Assembly: GCA_009783245.1 (NCBI GenBank)
Contig: WRHL01000005.1
Coordinates: 1 to 53,321, forward strand
Reading direction: 5' to 3'
Length of the DNA: 53,321 nucleotides
From: Coriobacteriia bacterium
GTDB taxonomy: Bacteria > Actinomycetota > Coriobacteriia > Coriobacteriales > UBA8131
The position numbers and the translations under genes are program-made. Below, piece by piece: positions 41,794-50,878 of this stretch. Each line of letters starts with the position of its first letter. Within the stretch, counting starts at the first letter, position 1. The notes beneath the pieces are model-generated. The model searched no databases. It saw only the letters and a list, made by a program, of their open reading frames with translations, and was not told the DNA's origin.

Positions 41794-43098
41794 ATGAGCG
41801 AAGAGGCATTTGATGCAATTGTCGTTGGCGGTGGTGTTTCCGGTTGTGTGGCAGCATATGTAATGGCCAAAGAGGGGTTGAATGTCCTCCTGGTCGAACG
41901 TGGAGCCGAATGCGGCGAAAAGGAAATGACTGGTGGGAGGATTTACACTCATAGCTTAAAACAATATATGCCAGAGTGTTTTCAAGACGCACCTCTAGAA
42001 AGGCGTGTAGAAAAAGAACGTATCAGCTTCACTTATGACAACTCTGCGTTCACCGTTGACTATACTGAAGATCGAGATGCCGACCCGAAGAGAGACTCGT
42101 ACTCGGTTTTATCAAGCAGGCTTGTACGTTGGCTGGGAGAGAGAGCGGAAGAGGCAGGCGCTATGGTAGCCTGCGGTATCCGCGTCGATGATCTGTTGAT
42201 ACATGATGGCAGGGTTTCGGGCATCATCGCCGGCGATGACGTACTGGAGGCAAAAGTCGTCGTCTTAGCCGACGGGGTAAATTCCCTTTTGGCCGAGAAG
42301 GCAGGTATCGAGCGTGATGTCAGCGCCCATCGTATGGCAGTGGGAGTAAAAGAGCTGATTGAGCTTGACGAGGAACAGATCTGTGATCGATTCGGTGTCG
42401 AGCAAGGCAAGGGTGTTGCCTGGCTCTTCGCTGGTGGTGTTACTGAAGGCGCATATGGTGGCAGCTTTCTTTATACCAACAAAACCTCTGTCTCCCTAGG
42501 CTTGATTCGTACTCTGAGTGATATTGAAAAAGGTGAATTGAGCCTACCCGCCCAACTTGATGCTTTCAAAAAACACCCGGTTGTGGCCCCTTTGCTGAAA
42601 GATGGAAAAACAATCGAATACTCTGGCCATATGGTTCCCGAACCCGACTTGGACTTTGTCCCTGGTGGCAAGCAGCTTCATGTGCCAGGTTGTATTGTGG
42701 TAGGCGATGCAGCAGGCCTGATAATCAACATCGGTTTCATGGTCCGTGGTTTGGATCTTGCTGTTGCGTCAGGTGGAATTGCTGCTCGGGCTATCGCCGA
42801 AGCTCATGCGAATAAGAAACTGGATTCGGCAGGTTCGCTGTACGAGCAATATCTAAAAGACAGCTTCATTTTGCAGGATATGGATGTTTATAAGCGCTTT
42901 CCTATCATTATGACAAATCATCGCATCTTTAATGAGTACCCGCAGATGCTTACTGGTCTGATGTCAGATATGTTTGTACTAAACCCCGACGAGCACTCGA
43001 AGCCAGTTATGGGTAGAGCGATGGCTCGTATCAAAGAAGCCGGTGGAATTCGCTCTTTCTTAAGGGATTTTCGTGGTTTTGCTAAAGCGTTGAGATAG
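41794..43098 (+). CDS. fixC: FixC-like electron-transfer flavoprotein:quinone oxidoreductase
   Basis: A 434-residue flavoprotein of the GG-reductase/ETF-QO type. The FAD dinucleotide motif AIVVGGGVSGCVAAYVMAKEGLNVLLVERG lies at the N-terminus, with VVLADGVNSLLAEKAG near residue 165 and the C-terminal CIVVGDAAGLIINIGFMVRGLDLAVASG near residue 300. Together with FixA, FixB and FixX it forms the bifurcating complex that accepts electrons from FixAB and hands them to quinone or, here, possibly the acyl-CoA dehydrogenase. ATG at 41794 after AAAGAGGAGTTTG is used; the track begins at the preceding TTG. Confidence 0.9.
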   Translation: MSEEAFDAIVVGGGVSGCVAAYVMAKEGLNVLLVERGAECGEKEMTGGRIYTHSLKQYMPECFQDAPLERRVEKERISFTYDNSAFTVDYTEDRDADPKRDSYSVLSSRLVRWLGERAEEAGAMVACGIRVDDLLIHDGRVSGIIAGDDVLEAKVVVLADGVNSLLAEKAGIERDVSAHRMAVGVKELIELDEEQICDRFGVEQGKGVAWLFAGGVTEGAYGGSFLYTNKTSVSLGLIRTLSDIEKGELSLPAQLDAFKKHPVVAPLLKDGKTIEYSGHMVPEPDLDFVPGGKQLHVPGCIVVGDAAGLIINIGFMVRGLDLAVASGGIAARAIAEAHANKKLDSAGSLYEQYLKDSFILQDMDVYKRFPIIMTNHRIFNEYPQMLTGLMSDMFVLNPDEHSKPVMGRAMARIKEAGGIRSFLRDFRGFAKALR

Positions 43099-43111
43099 TA
43101 AGGATGCAATC

Positions 43112-43402
43112 ATGACACAGTATCTGAATGTAGATGGCCTGCTTGGAATAGATAGATTCAATGTTGATGAGCATACTGCACATATTGAATTAAACAAGGA
43201 CTGGAAAAATGAAGTGGAAATAGATCGACTTGTCAGAGCATGTCCTGCGGGTCTCTACCGATATAACGATTGTGGCGAACTGATATTTGACTATGCAGGA
43301 TGCCTTGAGTGCGGAACATGCAGGGTATTGGGGCTTGGAAACGTAGTTGAGAAATGGGAGTGGCCACAAGGTGGTTTTGGAGTCTCTTATCGCTACGGAT
43401 GA
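43112..43402 (+). CDS. fixX: FixX-like ferredoxin
   Basis: A 96-residue small iron-sulfur protein. Cysteine pattern CPAGLYRYND, then FDYAGCLECGTCRVLG near residue 70, matches FixX ferredoxin-like proteins of fix operons. It starts 13 bases after fixC behind AAGGATGCAATC. It should bind one 4Fe-4S cluster and dock on FixC, giving a complete FixABCX set in this island, although the fixAB and fixCX pairs are separated by the transporter and CoA-transferase genes. Confidence 0.9.
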   Translation: MTQYLNVDGLLGIDRFNVDEHTAHIELNKDWKNEVEIDRLVRACPAGLYRYNDCGELIFDYAGCLECGTCRVLGLGNVVEKWEWPQGGFGVSYRYG

Positions 43403-43477
43403 TTCAGGTAATACAAACCATGAAAGAATACTTTAACACTATCACCCGTCATGTAGGGTTGAAGACAGGATTGCCAA

Positions 43478-44488
43478 ATGTTTGAGCAGTATCCCAACAT
43501 TTTTTGTATTCCTGTGCCCTTGGGAGAGGGTTTCGCTGGTCACACAAATTGTTATGTACTGAAAACTGAAGCCGGTGTTGTCCTGATAGATTTTGGATGG
43601 AATGCGGAAGAGTCGTTTCTCACGCTCACAGCAAATCTAAACAAGGCGGACGTGTCGCTTAGGGACATCAGATATCTTGTCGCCACCCACACACACCTTG
43701 ATCACTATGGTCTGATAAATCGTTTGCGTCTGCTTACCGATGCATCTCTGGTTGTGCACAGGTTGGACTATCAGCTTTCTGCAGAGCAACAAGCTCTAGC
43801 TGGATCAACTCTGGAAGAGCCGGGGAAAGAAGGGGGGTTGCACCGTGAGAAGGAGTGGTTACGTGCTTGTGGGATGTCGGGGAATGGCCTGACTTCTCTG
43901 GCAGAGATGTTGAAATCACCCATACATGTCAATGGTGATGTGTTTCCTGACCTCTGCGTTGGTGGTGGTGAAGTAATCAGCTTGGGCTCGATTAATCTGG
44001 AAATACTTTGGACTCCTGGCCACACAAAGGGACACATTTGCCTCTTTGATAAAGAGAGAAGGATTCTCTTCTCGGGAGATCATGTTCTTGAGGAAGCAAC
44101 TCCGAATATTGGATTAGAGATGGATATCGACAGTAATCCACTTGCCGACTATCTCTCTTCTCTCAAACACCTGGAAGAACTGGATATACACCTGGTGCTC
44201 CCTGGACACGGCAAACCATTTGGAAGCCTTAACAAGCGCATTGAAGAGATCTGCCTACACCATACAAATAGACTTAAAGAGATTCATGGCCTCTGCGTAA
44301 AAGAAGCAAAGTCTGTTTTTGAGATTGCGGAGAAAACTGCCTGGTTTGCCCCATGGAGTGAACTGCCTTTGTACAGTAAGCGCGCAGCTCTTGCAGAGGC
44401 TCTGGCTCACACAGAGCTTTTGTATTCCCGAGGTTTGTTAAAAAAGGGAATAGAAGACGGGGTGTTTCTTTATTCGCAAACTGAATGA
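43478..44488 (+). CDS. Metallo-beta-lactamase-fold hydrolase
   Basis: A 336-residue MBL-fold enzyme. The metal motif is VATHTHLDHYGL (HxHxDH) near residue 68; other ligands are in WTPGHTKGHICLF near residue 183, ILFSGDHVLEE near residue 203 and VLPGHGKPFG near residue 247. Glyoxalase-II-like and thioesterase-like members share this layout. Lying between FixX and the acyl-CoA ligase in an acyl-CoA operon, a thioester hydrolase role is plausible but not shown. The start codon overlaps nothing; its stop overlaps an in-frame upstream ATG of the next ORF. Confidence 0.82.
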   Translation: MFEQYPNIFCIPVPLGEGFAGHTNCYVLKTEAGVVLIDFGWNAEESFLTLTANLNKADVSLRDIRYLVATHTHLDHYGLINRLRLLTDASLVVHRLDYQLSAEQQALAGSTLEEPGKEGGLHREKEWLRACGMSGNGLTSLAEMLKSPIHVNGDVFPDLCVGGGEVISLGSINLEILWTPGHTKGHICLFDKERRILFSGDHVLEEATPNIGLEMDIDSNPLADYLSSLKHLEELDIHLVLPGHGKPFGSLNKRIEEICLHHTNRLKEIHGLCVKEAKSVFEIAEKTAWFAPWSELPLYSKRAALAEALAHTELLYSRGLLKKGIEDGVFLYSQTE

Positions 44489-44538
44489 CGTATGCGGCCT
44501 TCGATCTGACCGCCAAACAAGTCCGACGAGGAGAAAAG

Positions 44539-46131
44539 ATGCAACAAACCTCTTATTTTCTTAGAAGAAGCAGTTCAATGTGGCCAGATCGTCTGGCGGT
44601 GGTATCAGGTGATACCGAGCTTACCTATTGCCAATTAAACAAAGTCGCTAATAAATGGGCTTCTGCACTCAAAGCATATGGGATACATGCAGGCAGTCAT
44701 ATAGTTTATGTTGTGAATAACAGCGCTGGCGCCGTAACGATATGGGAGGCTACTCAAAAGATCGGGGTTTGCGCAGTTCCGCTGAATACCCGTCTTGATG
44801 AGAAAACAATGACAGACATGTTAATGCTCATCGAGGCTCAGGCAGTGATTTTCGACTCAAAAAACGCTCAGAAAACCATTAATGTGCTTCGCTCCATCGA
44901 TTACCAAGGCCTGGTGATATCTCTCGAGAGTGAACAGGGTGCTTCCTGCTGCGAAATGCAAGATATTAGCGGCACGGTCTTTGATGAAGAGGCTTTCCTG
45001 TTGATGGGGACAGAGGATGAAATCGATGCAGACTATCCTTCCAATACACCCTCTCTCATTCTTTTTACCAGTGGAACAACAGACAAACCAAAAGCTGTAT
45101 TGAGAACAAGGCAGATGGTTTTCGATATTTCCATTGTGCAGATGATTGAGAACAGAAATTTGGATGGAACGCTCGATGTCATGTACTCGCAAAACCCTCA
45201 CTACCATTATGGAGGGATTATCCTGATGTTAAAAATGTGCGCTCTCGGAGGGACGCTAATAACAGAAGCACGCTTTGACCCGAAGAGGGCTGCTCAAATG
45301 ATAGAGCACTATCGAGCAACACAGGTTTTTATGATTCCCCCTACCCTGTTCACCCAAATGTTTCTATCCAAGGTATGGCAGGATCATGATTTGAGTTCTG
45401 TAAGACAGGCGCAGTGTTCAGCCGGGGCATCGAGTTGCAAAATATCAGAAGCCGTCTTCCAAATGTTTCCAAATACACGATTTCGAGTTTCATATGGCGC
45501 TTCTGAGTCAGGCAGCCCCACTTCAGCAAGTTTCACACAAGAGCAACTTGTAAGGCGTCCTGAGCTGGCTTCGTCAATCGGTAGGCTCAACGCGAATGTT
45601 GAAATGAGGTTAGTTTCCGACTCAGGTCGCCCATGCAAGACTGGTGAAGTTGGAGAAGCCCTTGTCAGATCCTCCGTTGTATTTGCAGGATATATAGGAC
45701 AACCAGAACTAACACTGCAAGCTTTTGAACAAGAAGGCTGGTTGCATACCGAGGATCTCATGCGAAAGGATGAAGAGGATTATTATTTCTTGGTGGGCCG
45801 ATCACGAGATATCGTAAAGTCCGGTGGTGAGAATGTATACGCACAAGAGGTTGAGCGCTGTTTGAATGAATTCCCCTCGATTGTCGACAGTGCTGTAATC
45901 GGCATGCCAGATGAGTGGTTTGGAGAGGTGGTTGCTGCGGCCATCGTACTGGATCATGATACAGAAAACATCGATATCAAGGGCCTGCTTGAATTCTGCG
46001 AATCAAAGATGCCGAGTTACATGAAACCAAGATATTTGGCACGAATGGAAAAGCTTCCAACAAACAGTATCGGAAAGATCCAAAAGAGTGAGCTTCGCGC
46101 ATGCCCAGAATTATTTAAGAGGATTCGGTGA
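44539..46131 (+). CDS. CaiC-like acyl-CoA ligase (ANL superfamily)
   Basis: A 530-residue AMP-forming acid:CoA ligase. Visible are the phosphate loop FTSGTTDKPKAVLRT near residue 175 (Asp where Gly/Ser/Arg is more usual), YGASESGSPTS near residue 315, GWLHTEDLMRKDEEDYYFLVGRSRDIVKSGGENVYAQEVE near residue 400-440, and the C-terminal Lys in LPTNSIGKIQKSEL. It would activate the imported acid to acyl-CoA, as CaiC does for carnitine. ATG 44539 with CGAGGAGAAAAG upstream is preferred; the track's 44485 start overlaps the MBL gene stop. Confidence 0.86.
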   Translation: MQQTSYFLRRSSSMWPDRLAVVSGDTELTYCQLNKVANKWASALKAYGIHAGSHIVYVVNNSAGAVTIWEATQKIGVCAVPLNTRLDEKTMTDMLMLIEAQAVIFDSKNAQKTINVLRSIDYQGLVISLESEQGASCCEMQDISGTVFDEEAFLLMGTEDEIDADYPSNTPSLILFTSGTTDKPKAVLRTRQMVFDISIVQMIENRNLDGTLDVMYSQNPHYHYGGIILMLKMCALGGTLITEARFDPKRAAQMIEHYRATQVFMIPPTLFTQMFLSKVWQDHDLSSVRQAQCSAGASSCKISEAVFQMFPNTRFRVSYGASESGSPTSASFTQEQLVRRPELASSIGRLNANVEMRLVSDSGRPCKTGEVGEALVRSSVVFAGYIGQPELTLQAFEQEGWLHTEDLMRKDEEDYYFLVGRSRDIVKSGGENVYAQEVERCLNEFPSIVDSAVIGMPDEWFGEVVAAAIVLDHDTENIDIKGLLEFCESKMPSYMKPRYLARMEKLPTNSIGKIQKSELRACPELFKRIR

Positions 46132-46138
46132 ACACCTC

Positions 46139-47683
46139 ATGGCAAAAAAACAACGCTCCCCCTGGTTTATCTATATTTCGCTTTTAGTAGCAAACTTCAC
46201 AATTTATGAGTCAATGGCTTTTCAGGCAACAGCGATTCCCTCAATTGTTGCTTTCTTTGAGATTTCTGTCGGGAATTCTGCTTTCATCCAAACTTGTTTT
46301 TATCTTGGGTGCACAGTTTTTATGCCCATTTTCGGACGAGTCGCTGATGTATTTGGTCGGAGACGAATCCTTCTCATTGCAATGGTTGTTTTTGCTATTT
46401 CTGAAGCTTTAGCTGCGCTCAGTCCTAATTTCCCCGTCTTCCTTTTTGCGCGATTTATACAGGGTCTTGCTACTGCCGCCATTCTCCCTGCCGCTATTGC
46501 ATACGCTCGATTGCTCTTTCCAACAAAAGGCCAGGGGAAGGCTTTGGGAACCTATACGTTGTTTTCCTCTATAGGAGCGCTGACCGGAGCCTTCATCTCA
46601 GGACTCTTGGTCGACACCTTTGGGTGGCCTTCCATTTACTGGTGTAGCATGCTTATTGCCGTGGCGGGCTTCCTGATTGTTTTCTTCATTATTCCAGAAA
46701 CAGAGCGTTCAGAGGGGGTATCGTATGATTTTGCTGGTGCGATGGCAATGTTCATTGGTATTGGTTGTATATTGATCCTTCCCAATGTTATTACGTTTTT
46801 TGGTTTCCAGTCTATTGTCTTTTCCCTTGTGATTACTGGGGCTATTCTTGGGCTTGTAGCTTTTTGGATCATAGAAGGAAAAGTATCTCACCCCATCATG
46901 GATAAGAGTGTTTTGAAAAGCAGAGCCTTCATTATTCCGGGCCTGGTAATCTGCTTGGCTGTCGTTGTAATGAATGGGACAGTCTATATGCTGTCATTCT
47001 TCCTACAGCGAGCTATGGGCTTTAATGCTTCACAGACAGCATTTGTCCTTATGTTCTTGTACATAGGAACTGGCTCCGGAGCCTTTCTCAGTGGTTGGTT
47101 GATGGAAAAACTCTCTCCAAGATACCTTATCAACAGCGGAATAATACTTGGAATACTTGGTGTCTTTCTCTTTTCACACATTAATCCTGATACTCCCACC
47201 TGGTATATCATCATTTCTGTGATGATATTAGGGTTTGGCGTGGTCAGCTGTGTGCCCGCAGTTAATAAGACGGGCATTTCTGTAATGCATCCCAGTAAGA
47301 TGGGGGCAGGCGCAGGAGCCCTGTCAACAATGAAGGAGCTTGGATCACCTCTTGGGAGTGCGTTTTCTCTTACAGTATTCGGTACACTTACAAGCATCTT
47401 CACTGCCGCATCTTTGGTTAGTAAGGCACGTGATGCCAACCTGCCAGAAAGCATTATTACTCGCCTTGAACAATTACAGCCTGGCGATGTTGCCAGTCAG
47501 GAATTAATGGACCAACTGAGCGCCCATGGAATCAGTTATGCCGAATTACAGCATGCTGCAAATATCGAAGGTATGTTTTCAGCTGTACATGATGTGTCAC
47601 TTATCCTCCTTGCACTTGCTGTTTTGGTATTCCTCCTATCTCTTGCTATTCCTGTGGTTCGCCCAGCATACAACAGTAAGTAA
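46139..47683 (+). CDS. MFS transporter, DHA2 (14-segment, EmrB/QacA-like) family
   Basis: A 514-residue permease with about 14 hydrophobic segments. Motif A is seen as GRVADVFGRRRILLIAMVVFA near residue 65, and motif C-like LGTYTLFSSIGALTGAFISGLLVDTFGWPSIYW near residue 138, the antiporter signature. DHA2 members export drugs or metabolites by proton exchange. As the last gene of the island it may release the reduced end product or protect against the substrate; import cannot be excluded. ATG 46139 lies seven bases after the ligase stop; the GTG start in the track would overlap the ligase. Confidence 0.85.
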   Translation: MAKKQRSPWFIYISLLVANFTIYESMAFQATAIPSIVAFFEISVGNSAFIQTCFYLGCTVFMPIFGRVADVFGRRRILLIAMVVFAISEALAALSPNFPVFLFARFIQGLATAAILPAAIAYARLLFPTKGQGKALGTYTLFSSIGALTGAFISGLLVDTFGWPSIYWCSMLIAVAGFLIVFFIIPETERSEGVSYDFAGAMAMFIGIGCILILPNVITFFGFQSIVFSLVITGAILGLVAFWIIEGKVSHPIMDKSVLKSRAFIIPGLVICLAVVVMNGTVYMLSFFLQRAMGFNASQTAFVLMFLYIGTGSGAFLSGWLMEKLSPRYLINSGIILGILGVFLFSHINPDTPTWYIIISVMILGFGVVSCVPAVNKTGISVMHPSKMGAGAGALSTMKELGSPLGSAFSLTVFGTLTSIFTAASLVSKARDANLPESIITRLEQLQPGDVASQELMDQLSAHGISYAELQHAANIEGMFSAVHDVSLILLALAVLVFLLSLAIPVVRPAYNSK

Positions 47684-47748
47684 TTCAAGGCAGATTCTGA
47701 ATGAAATGACAGGTCTTCCTCCCGTTATCCTTGTTCAATATCTCAGCC

Positions 47749-49071
47749 TTACAACAGTGAGCGCTTCCCTGGGTAAAGCGGAGAGAAGTCGGTTACCTGC
47801 TCGACCTGGACGTATAACTGCAGTAAACCATCCTCATGGAGTTTCGCAAAGGGTTCTGTTCCCCACAAAAGGTCTGCCACGGTCTCCTCGTCGACTGGGT
47901 TTCCTTCCAAGACCTGCACAAATACATCCAATATTAAGCACGTATCGCTGAATTCCGCCTTGAAATCCATGATGCCAGGCAGAGTAAAGAGTGCGTCTTC
48001 TAACTCAGGCATGCCAAAGCTCCACCGCTCAAGACCGACCGTATCGCATAGCCGGCCCCTCACCCTGTCGATGCGCTTGAGGGCGGAGCCGCAGCGGCAG
48101 GCTCCCGGCAGCAGGCGTGCCCGGTCGCCCGTGCGGTAGCGGATGAAGGGCATAGCCTGCTGATTGATGGTGGTGAAGACCAGCTCGCCCCAGGTGCCGT
48201 CGGGCAAAAGCTCGCCGGTATCAGGGTCGATGACCTCGAAGAGCAGATCCGTCTCCCTGATGTGACAACCCTTATGTTGATCGCACTCCACCGCTCCGCC
48301 AAAGGCGAATTCCGTCATGCCAAAGTGGTTGTAGACCGGCACACGCCAGATCCGCTCGATCTCTTTTGTCAGGGTTGGCCCGGCGTGGTCAGCTGAGAGC
48401 AGGACAGCCCTCAGCTTTAACTCTATGCTGTTATGCTCACACCAGCGAGCAAAGGCGAACAGGTGCTGGGGGAAGCCCACCAGCGCCCTGACCTGCTCCT
48501 CTTTGCAGCTTGCTGCCAGCTCTGAGAAGCTTTTGGGTATGCCATAGGGAAGGGCTCTGCCTGGCACTTTGGTCACAGCCTCGCTGATGAGCTGCCCCAG
48601 GCCACCGGGGCGCTCGCAGGGGTAGAGCACGGCGATGCACTCCCCCTCTGCGGCGAGCATGCGCATGCCTGCTGTGAAGTACTCGACAGTCCTTGCGTGG
48701 TCTGCCTCCGTGAAAGCGATGCGTTTGGGCGGGCCCGTGGTGCCGCTGGTTGGCAGGGTGACTATGCGGCTGATCCCCTGCGCATCAACGCAGAGTAGGG
48801 GCTCAAAGCCCTGGGCAAAGGCTGCTGCATCCATCAGTGGCAGGGTTTTGAGCTCTTCAAGCGAGCCGAGTCTATCTATGGGCAGGTGCTGCTGGTAGAA
48901 GCGGCTTCTCTGTCTTGCCCGAGCAAGCGTTGTGTTGAGGCGCTGCAGCTGCAGCGCTCTGAGCTCAGCTTCTGTCAGCGACCCCTCGATGCCTTGTTGT
49001 ACATCGAAGGCCCAGGCCAGATAGCCGGGACTTTTTCTGAAAGGACTCCCTGGGTTGGCGGTGTCAGTCAC
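47749..49071 (-). CDS. PaaK-like AMP-dependent CoA ligase (DVU_1553-type)
   Basis: A 440-residue member of the phenylacetate-CoA ligase-like ANL group. The phosphate loop is LPTSGTTGPPKRIAFTEAD near residue 105, then YNHFGMTEFAFGGAVECDQHKG near residue 250, with adenylate-site GELVFTTINQQAMPFIRYRTGDRA near residue 305. The substrate is unknown. The start is GTG 49071 (VTDTANPG), which overlaps the radical SAM stop by eight bases; the 138 extra residues in the track read the radical SAM gene in another frame. Overlap with a TrsS-like gene matches the DVU_1553 neighbourhood of sulfate reducers, a system without an assigned function. Confidence 0.83.
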   Translation of the reverse strand: MTDTANPGSPFRKSPGYLAWAFDVQQGIEGSLTEAELRALQLQRLNTTLARARQRSRFYQQHLPIDRLGSLEELKTLPLMDAAAFAQGFEPLLCVDAQGISRIVTLPTSGTTGPPKRIAFTEADHARTVEYFTAGMRMLAAEGECIAVLYPCERPGGLGQLISEAVTKVPGRALPYGIPKSFSELAASCKEEQVRALVGFPQHLFAFARWCEHNSIELKLRAVLLSADHAGPTLTKEIERIWRVPVYNHFGMTEFAFGGAVECDQHKGCHIRETDLLFEVIDPDTGELLPDGTWGELVFTTINQQAMPFIRYRTGDRARLLPGACRCGSALKRIDRVRGRLCDTVGLERWSFGMPELEDALFTLPGIMDFKAEFSDTCLILDVFVQVLEGNPVDEETVADLLWGTEPFAKLHEDGLLQLYVQVEQVTDFSPLYPGKRSLL

Positions 49072-50395
49072 GGTACAGGCTTCTTCCCTGGGTATCGCTG
49101 AGGTTATAGGCACAGAAGGGAACCAGGTTGCCACGCTGGTCCATCTCAAAGATGTAGCAGCGCCGCAGGCGTTCGAAGTCCATGCTGAAAGCATCCATGA
49201 AAGCCATGCCGGTGATGGAGAAACCGCGCGCCTTTGTCTGCCAGAGGAACTCATCCAGGGAACCTGACGGGGGCTTCTCTGCAGGAATCGCAGCGAGGTC
49301 TGTCCCCCAGCGGCGCAGTTGGATGTCCTGCGCACGCGTGACGGGGTCTGGGGTGCAACAACTTGGCTCTTCAACAGGCGTTGTGCAGCAGGGGGTTTGC
49401 TTTGCTCCCAGGGGTTGGAGTCGGCCTTCAGCATCAATGAGATAGTTCGCGTTGAAGGAGCAGTGGGCCTGCTCAACGCTTCCACCTGAGAAGTGGCTGA
49501 GTTGGATCATCCCGCTACTCTGCTCCTCCATGAGCGCAAGTACCTCAGGTATGGTCAACCTGTCAGCCTCAACACCGCAGCGGCCAATGCGACTCAACGG
49601 CTGGATATGGACGCCGCGCACCACAGGGCTTTGGGAGATCCCATAGGAGATCACGCCCATAAGCTCAGCATCATTGATACCCTTTGCCAGGGTGGGTACC
49701 AGCACCACCGGCAGGTCTGCAGCTCCGCAATTATCAATGGCGCGTTTCTTCAAGCCCAGGATCCCAGCGCCCCGCAGCCACATGCCAGCCTGCTCGCTGA
49801 TACCGTCGAACTGCAAGAAGACGCAGGTCAGACCCGCATCTTTCAAGCGCCATGCAAGCCCTGCATCCTCTGCGAGCAGTATGCCGTTGGTGTTGAGTTG
49901 GAAGTAGGTGAACCCCCGTTCCCTGCCCAACTGGATGATCTCACATAGGTCGTGACGCAGTGTTGGTTCTCCCCCACTGAGTTGGATGTGGCAGGCCCCC
50001 GCCTTCTCCAACAACGTGTCATACCAGCTGGCAATGGTCTTCAGGCTGGGGTCATCCCCCGCCGCAGAGCCGGCGCTTGCAAAGCAGACTGGACAGCAGA
50101 GGTTACAACGCTGTGTGACTTCAAAGAGTACGCAGCAGGGGCGCACTTCATGTTGTGTGCAGTCAACGCAGCCATCGGGACAGGAAGCCAGCTCACCGGG
50201 AGAGCAACAAGAAGCGCCACCTTGAGTTTCCTTCTCCCAACCCTCAAAGGGCAACTCCCGTGACCAGGCCAGCGTAGAGAAACTCCCATGCTCCGGACAG
50301 GTTTTCTCCAGATAAACTCCATCTGTGCCCTCGACACGCCAAGCGGGAATCGCCTGCAGACAAACCGGACACACGCTCCCCGTCTCGCATCTCAA
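49064..50395 (-). CDS. Radical SAM protein, TrsS-like
   Basis: A 443-residue radical SAM enzyme. An N-terminal zinc/rubredoxin-like part (SVCPVCLQAIPAW, KTCPEHGSF) precedes the SAM cluster motif CNLCCPVCFASAG (CxxxCxxC) near residue 100, followed by IQLSGGEPTLRHDL. Family relatives include TrsS radical SAM (seleno)proteins and lipid-modifying enzymes. Several Cys-Cys pairs occur (ASCCSPGE, TPCCTTP, PSCCTPD), where a selenoprotein version might carry Sec. The start is TTG 50395 with AAGGAGG nine bases upstream; an ATG at 50390 is out of frame. Its reaction is unknown. It overlaps the CoA ligase gene and so should be made with it. Confidence 0.83.
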   Translation of the reverse strand: MRCETGSVCPVCLQAIPAWRVEGTDGVYLEKTCPEHGSFSTLAWSRELPFEGWEKETQGGASCCSPGELASCPDGCVDCTQHEVRPCCVLFEVTQRCNLCCPVCFASAGSAAGDDPSLKTIASWYDTLLEKAGACHIQLSGGEPTLRHDLCEIIQLGRERGFTYFQLNTNGILLAEDAGLAWRLKDAGLTCVFLQFDGISEQAGMWLRGAGILGLKKRAIDNCGAADLPVVLVPTLAKGINDAELMGVISYGISQSPVVRGVHIQPLSRIGRCGVEADRLTIPEVLALMEEQSSGMIQLSHFSGGSVEQAHCSFNANYLIDAEGRLQPLGAKQTPCCTTPVEEPSCCTPDPVTRAQDIQLRRWGTDLAAIPAEKPPSGSLDEFLWQTKARGFSITGMAFMDAFSMDFERLRRCYIFEMDQRGNLVPFCAYNLSDTQGRSLYRD

Positions 50396-50452
50396 TTCCC
50401 TTTTCCTCCTTGTTAAGACTTCCTCGAGTTACTCTTTGAGATTGCTCTGCAT

Positions 50453-50878
50453 TCACGTAAGGCAATTGAACGGGTTCACTATCCTCAGCTTGCCATCAAC
50501 CAATAAGCCATCGGACATATCTTCGCTGTACAATATGGTGCATTCGGCTTCCAGTGCTGAGGCTACAATCAGGGAATCGTAGTACGAGAGATGATATCTT
50601 TCCAGCAGCTTAAAGGTGCGCATAATACAGGATATGTCGATTGTTTTGACAGTGAACACCTCTGCCAATGTGAGGGTAAGCGCCCTGACTCTTTCAAGAG
50701 GTATATTCTTCTTCCTAATGAGCACATTAGCTATCTCACTCATTACCTGCGTCGAGATACAGGCTTCTTTGCAGTGGTCGATGGCCTGTTGAGCCTTTGC
50801 TCTTTTTACAGGATCATCACTCGATTGGGTGTAGACCAATACGTTTGAATCGATGAACGCTCTCTCATTTTCGCTCAT
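50453..50878 (-). CDS. PIN-domain toxin (VapC-like)
   Basis: A 141-residue PIN ribonuclease. Acidic residues are in AFIDSNVLVYTQ at the N-terminus, QVMSEIANVL near residue 50, HLSYYDSLIVASALEAECTILYSEDM near residue 100-120. VapC-type toxins cleave tRNA or rRNA. ATG at 50878 overlaps the antitoxin gene by 14 bases; the track's extra 29 N-terminal residues come from antitoxin sequence. It is preceded by its antitoxin in standard order and sits inside the TrsS-like neighbourhood on the same strand as the radical SAM gene. Confidence 0.87.
   Translation of the reverse strand: MSENERAFIDSNVLVYTQSSDDPVKRAKAQQAIDHCKEACISTQVMSEIANVLIRKKNIPLERVRALTLTLAEVFTVKTIDISCIMRTFKLLERYHLSYYDSLIVASALEAECTILYSEDMSDGLLVDGKLRIVNPFNCLT

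Noticed and set aside
33698-47683. Carnitine (cai) operon proper
   Set aside because: No CaiD, CaiE or CaiT homologue is present; the transporter is a DASS anion carrier, so naming the substrate as carnitine is not justified.
49072-49485. 138-residue N-terminal extension of the PaaK-like ligase
   Set aside because: It reads inside the radical SAM gene in another frame; GTG 49071 is the natural start.
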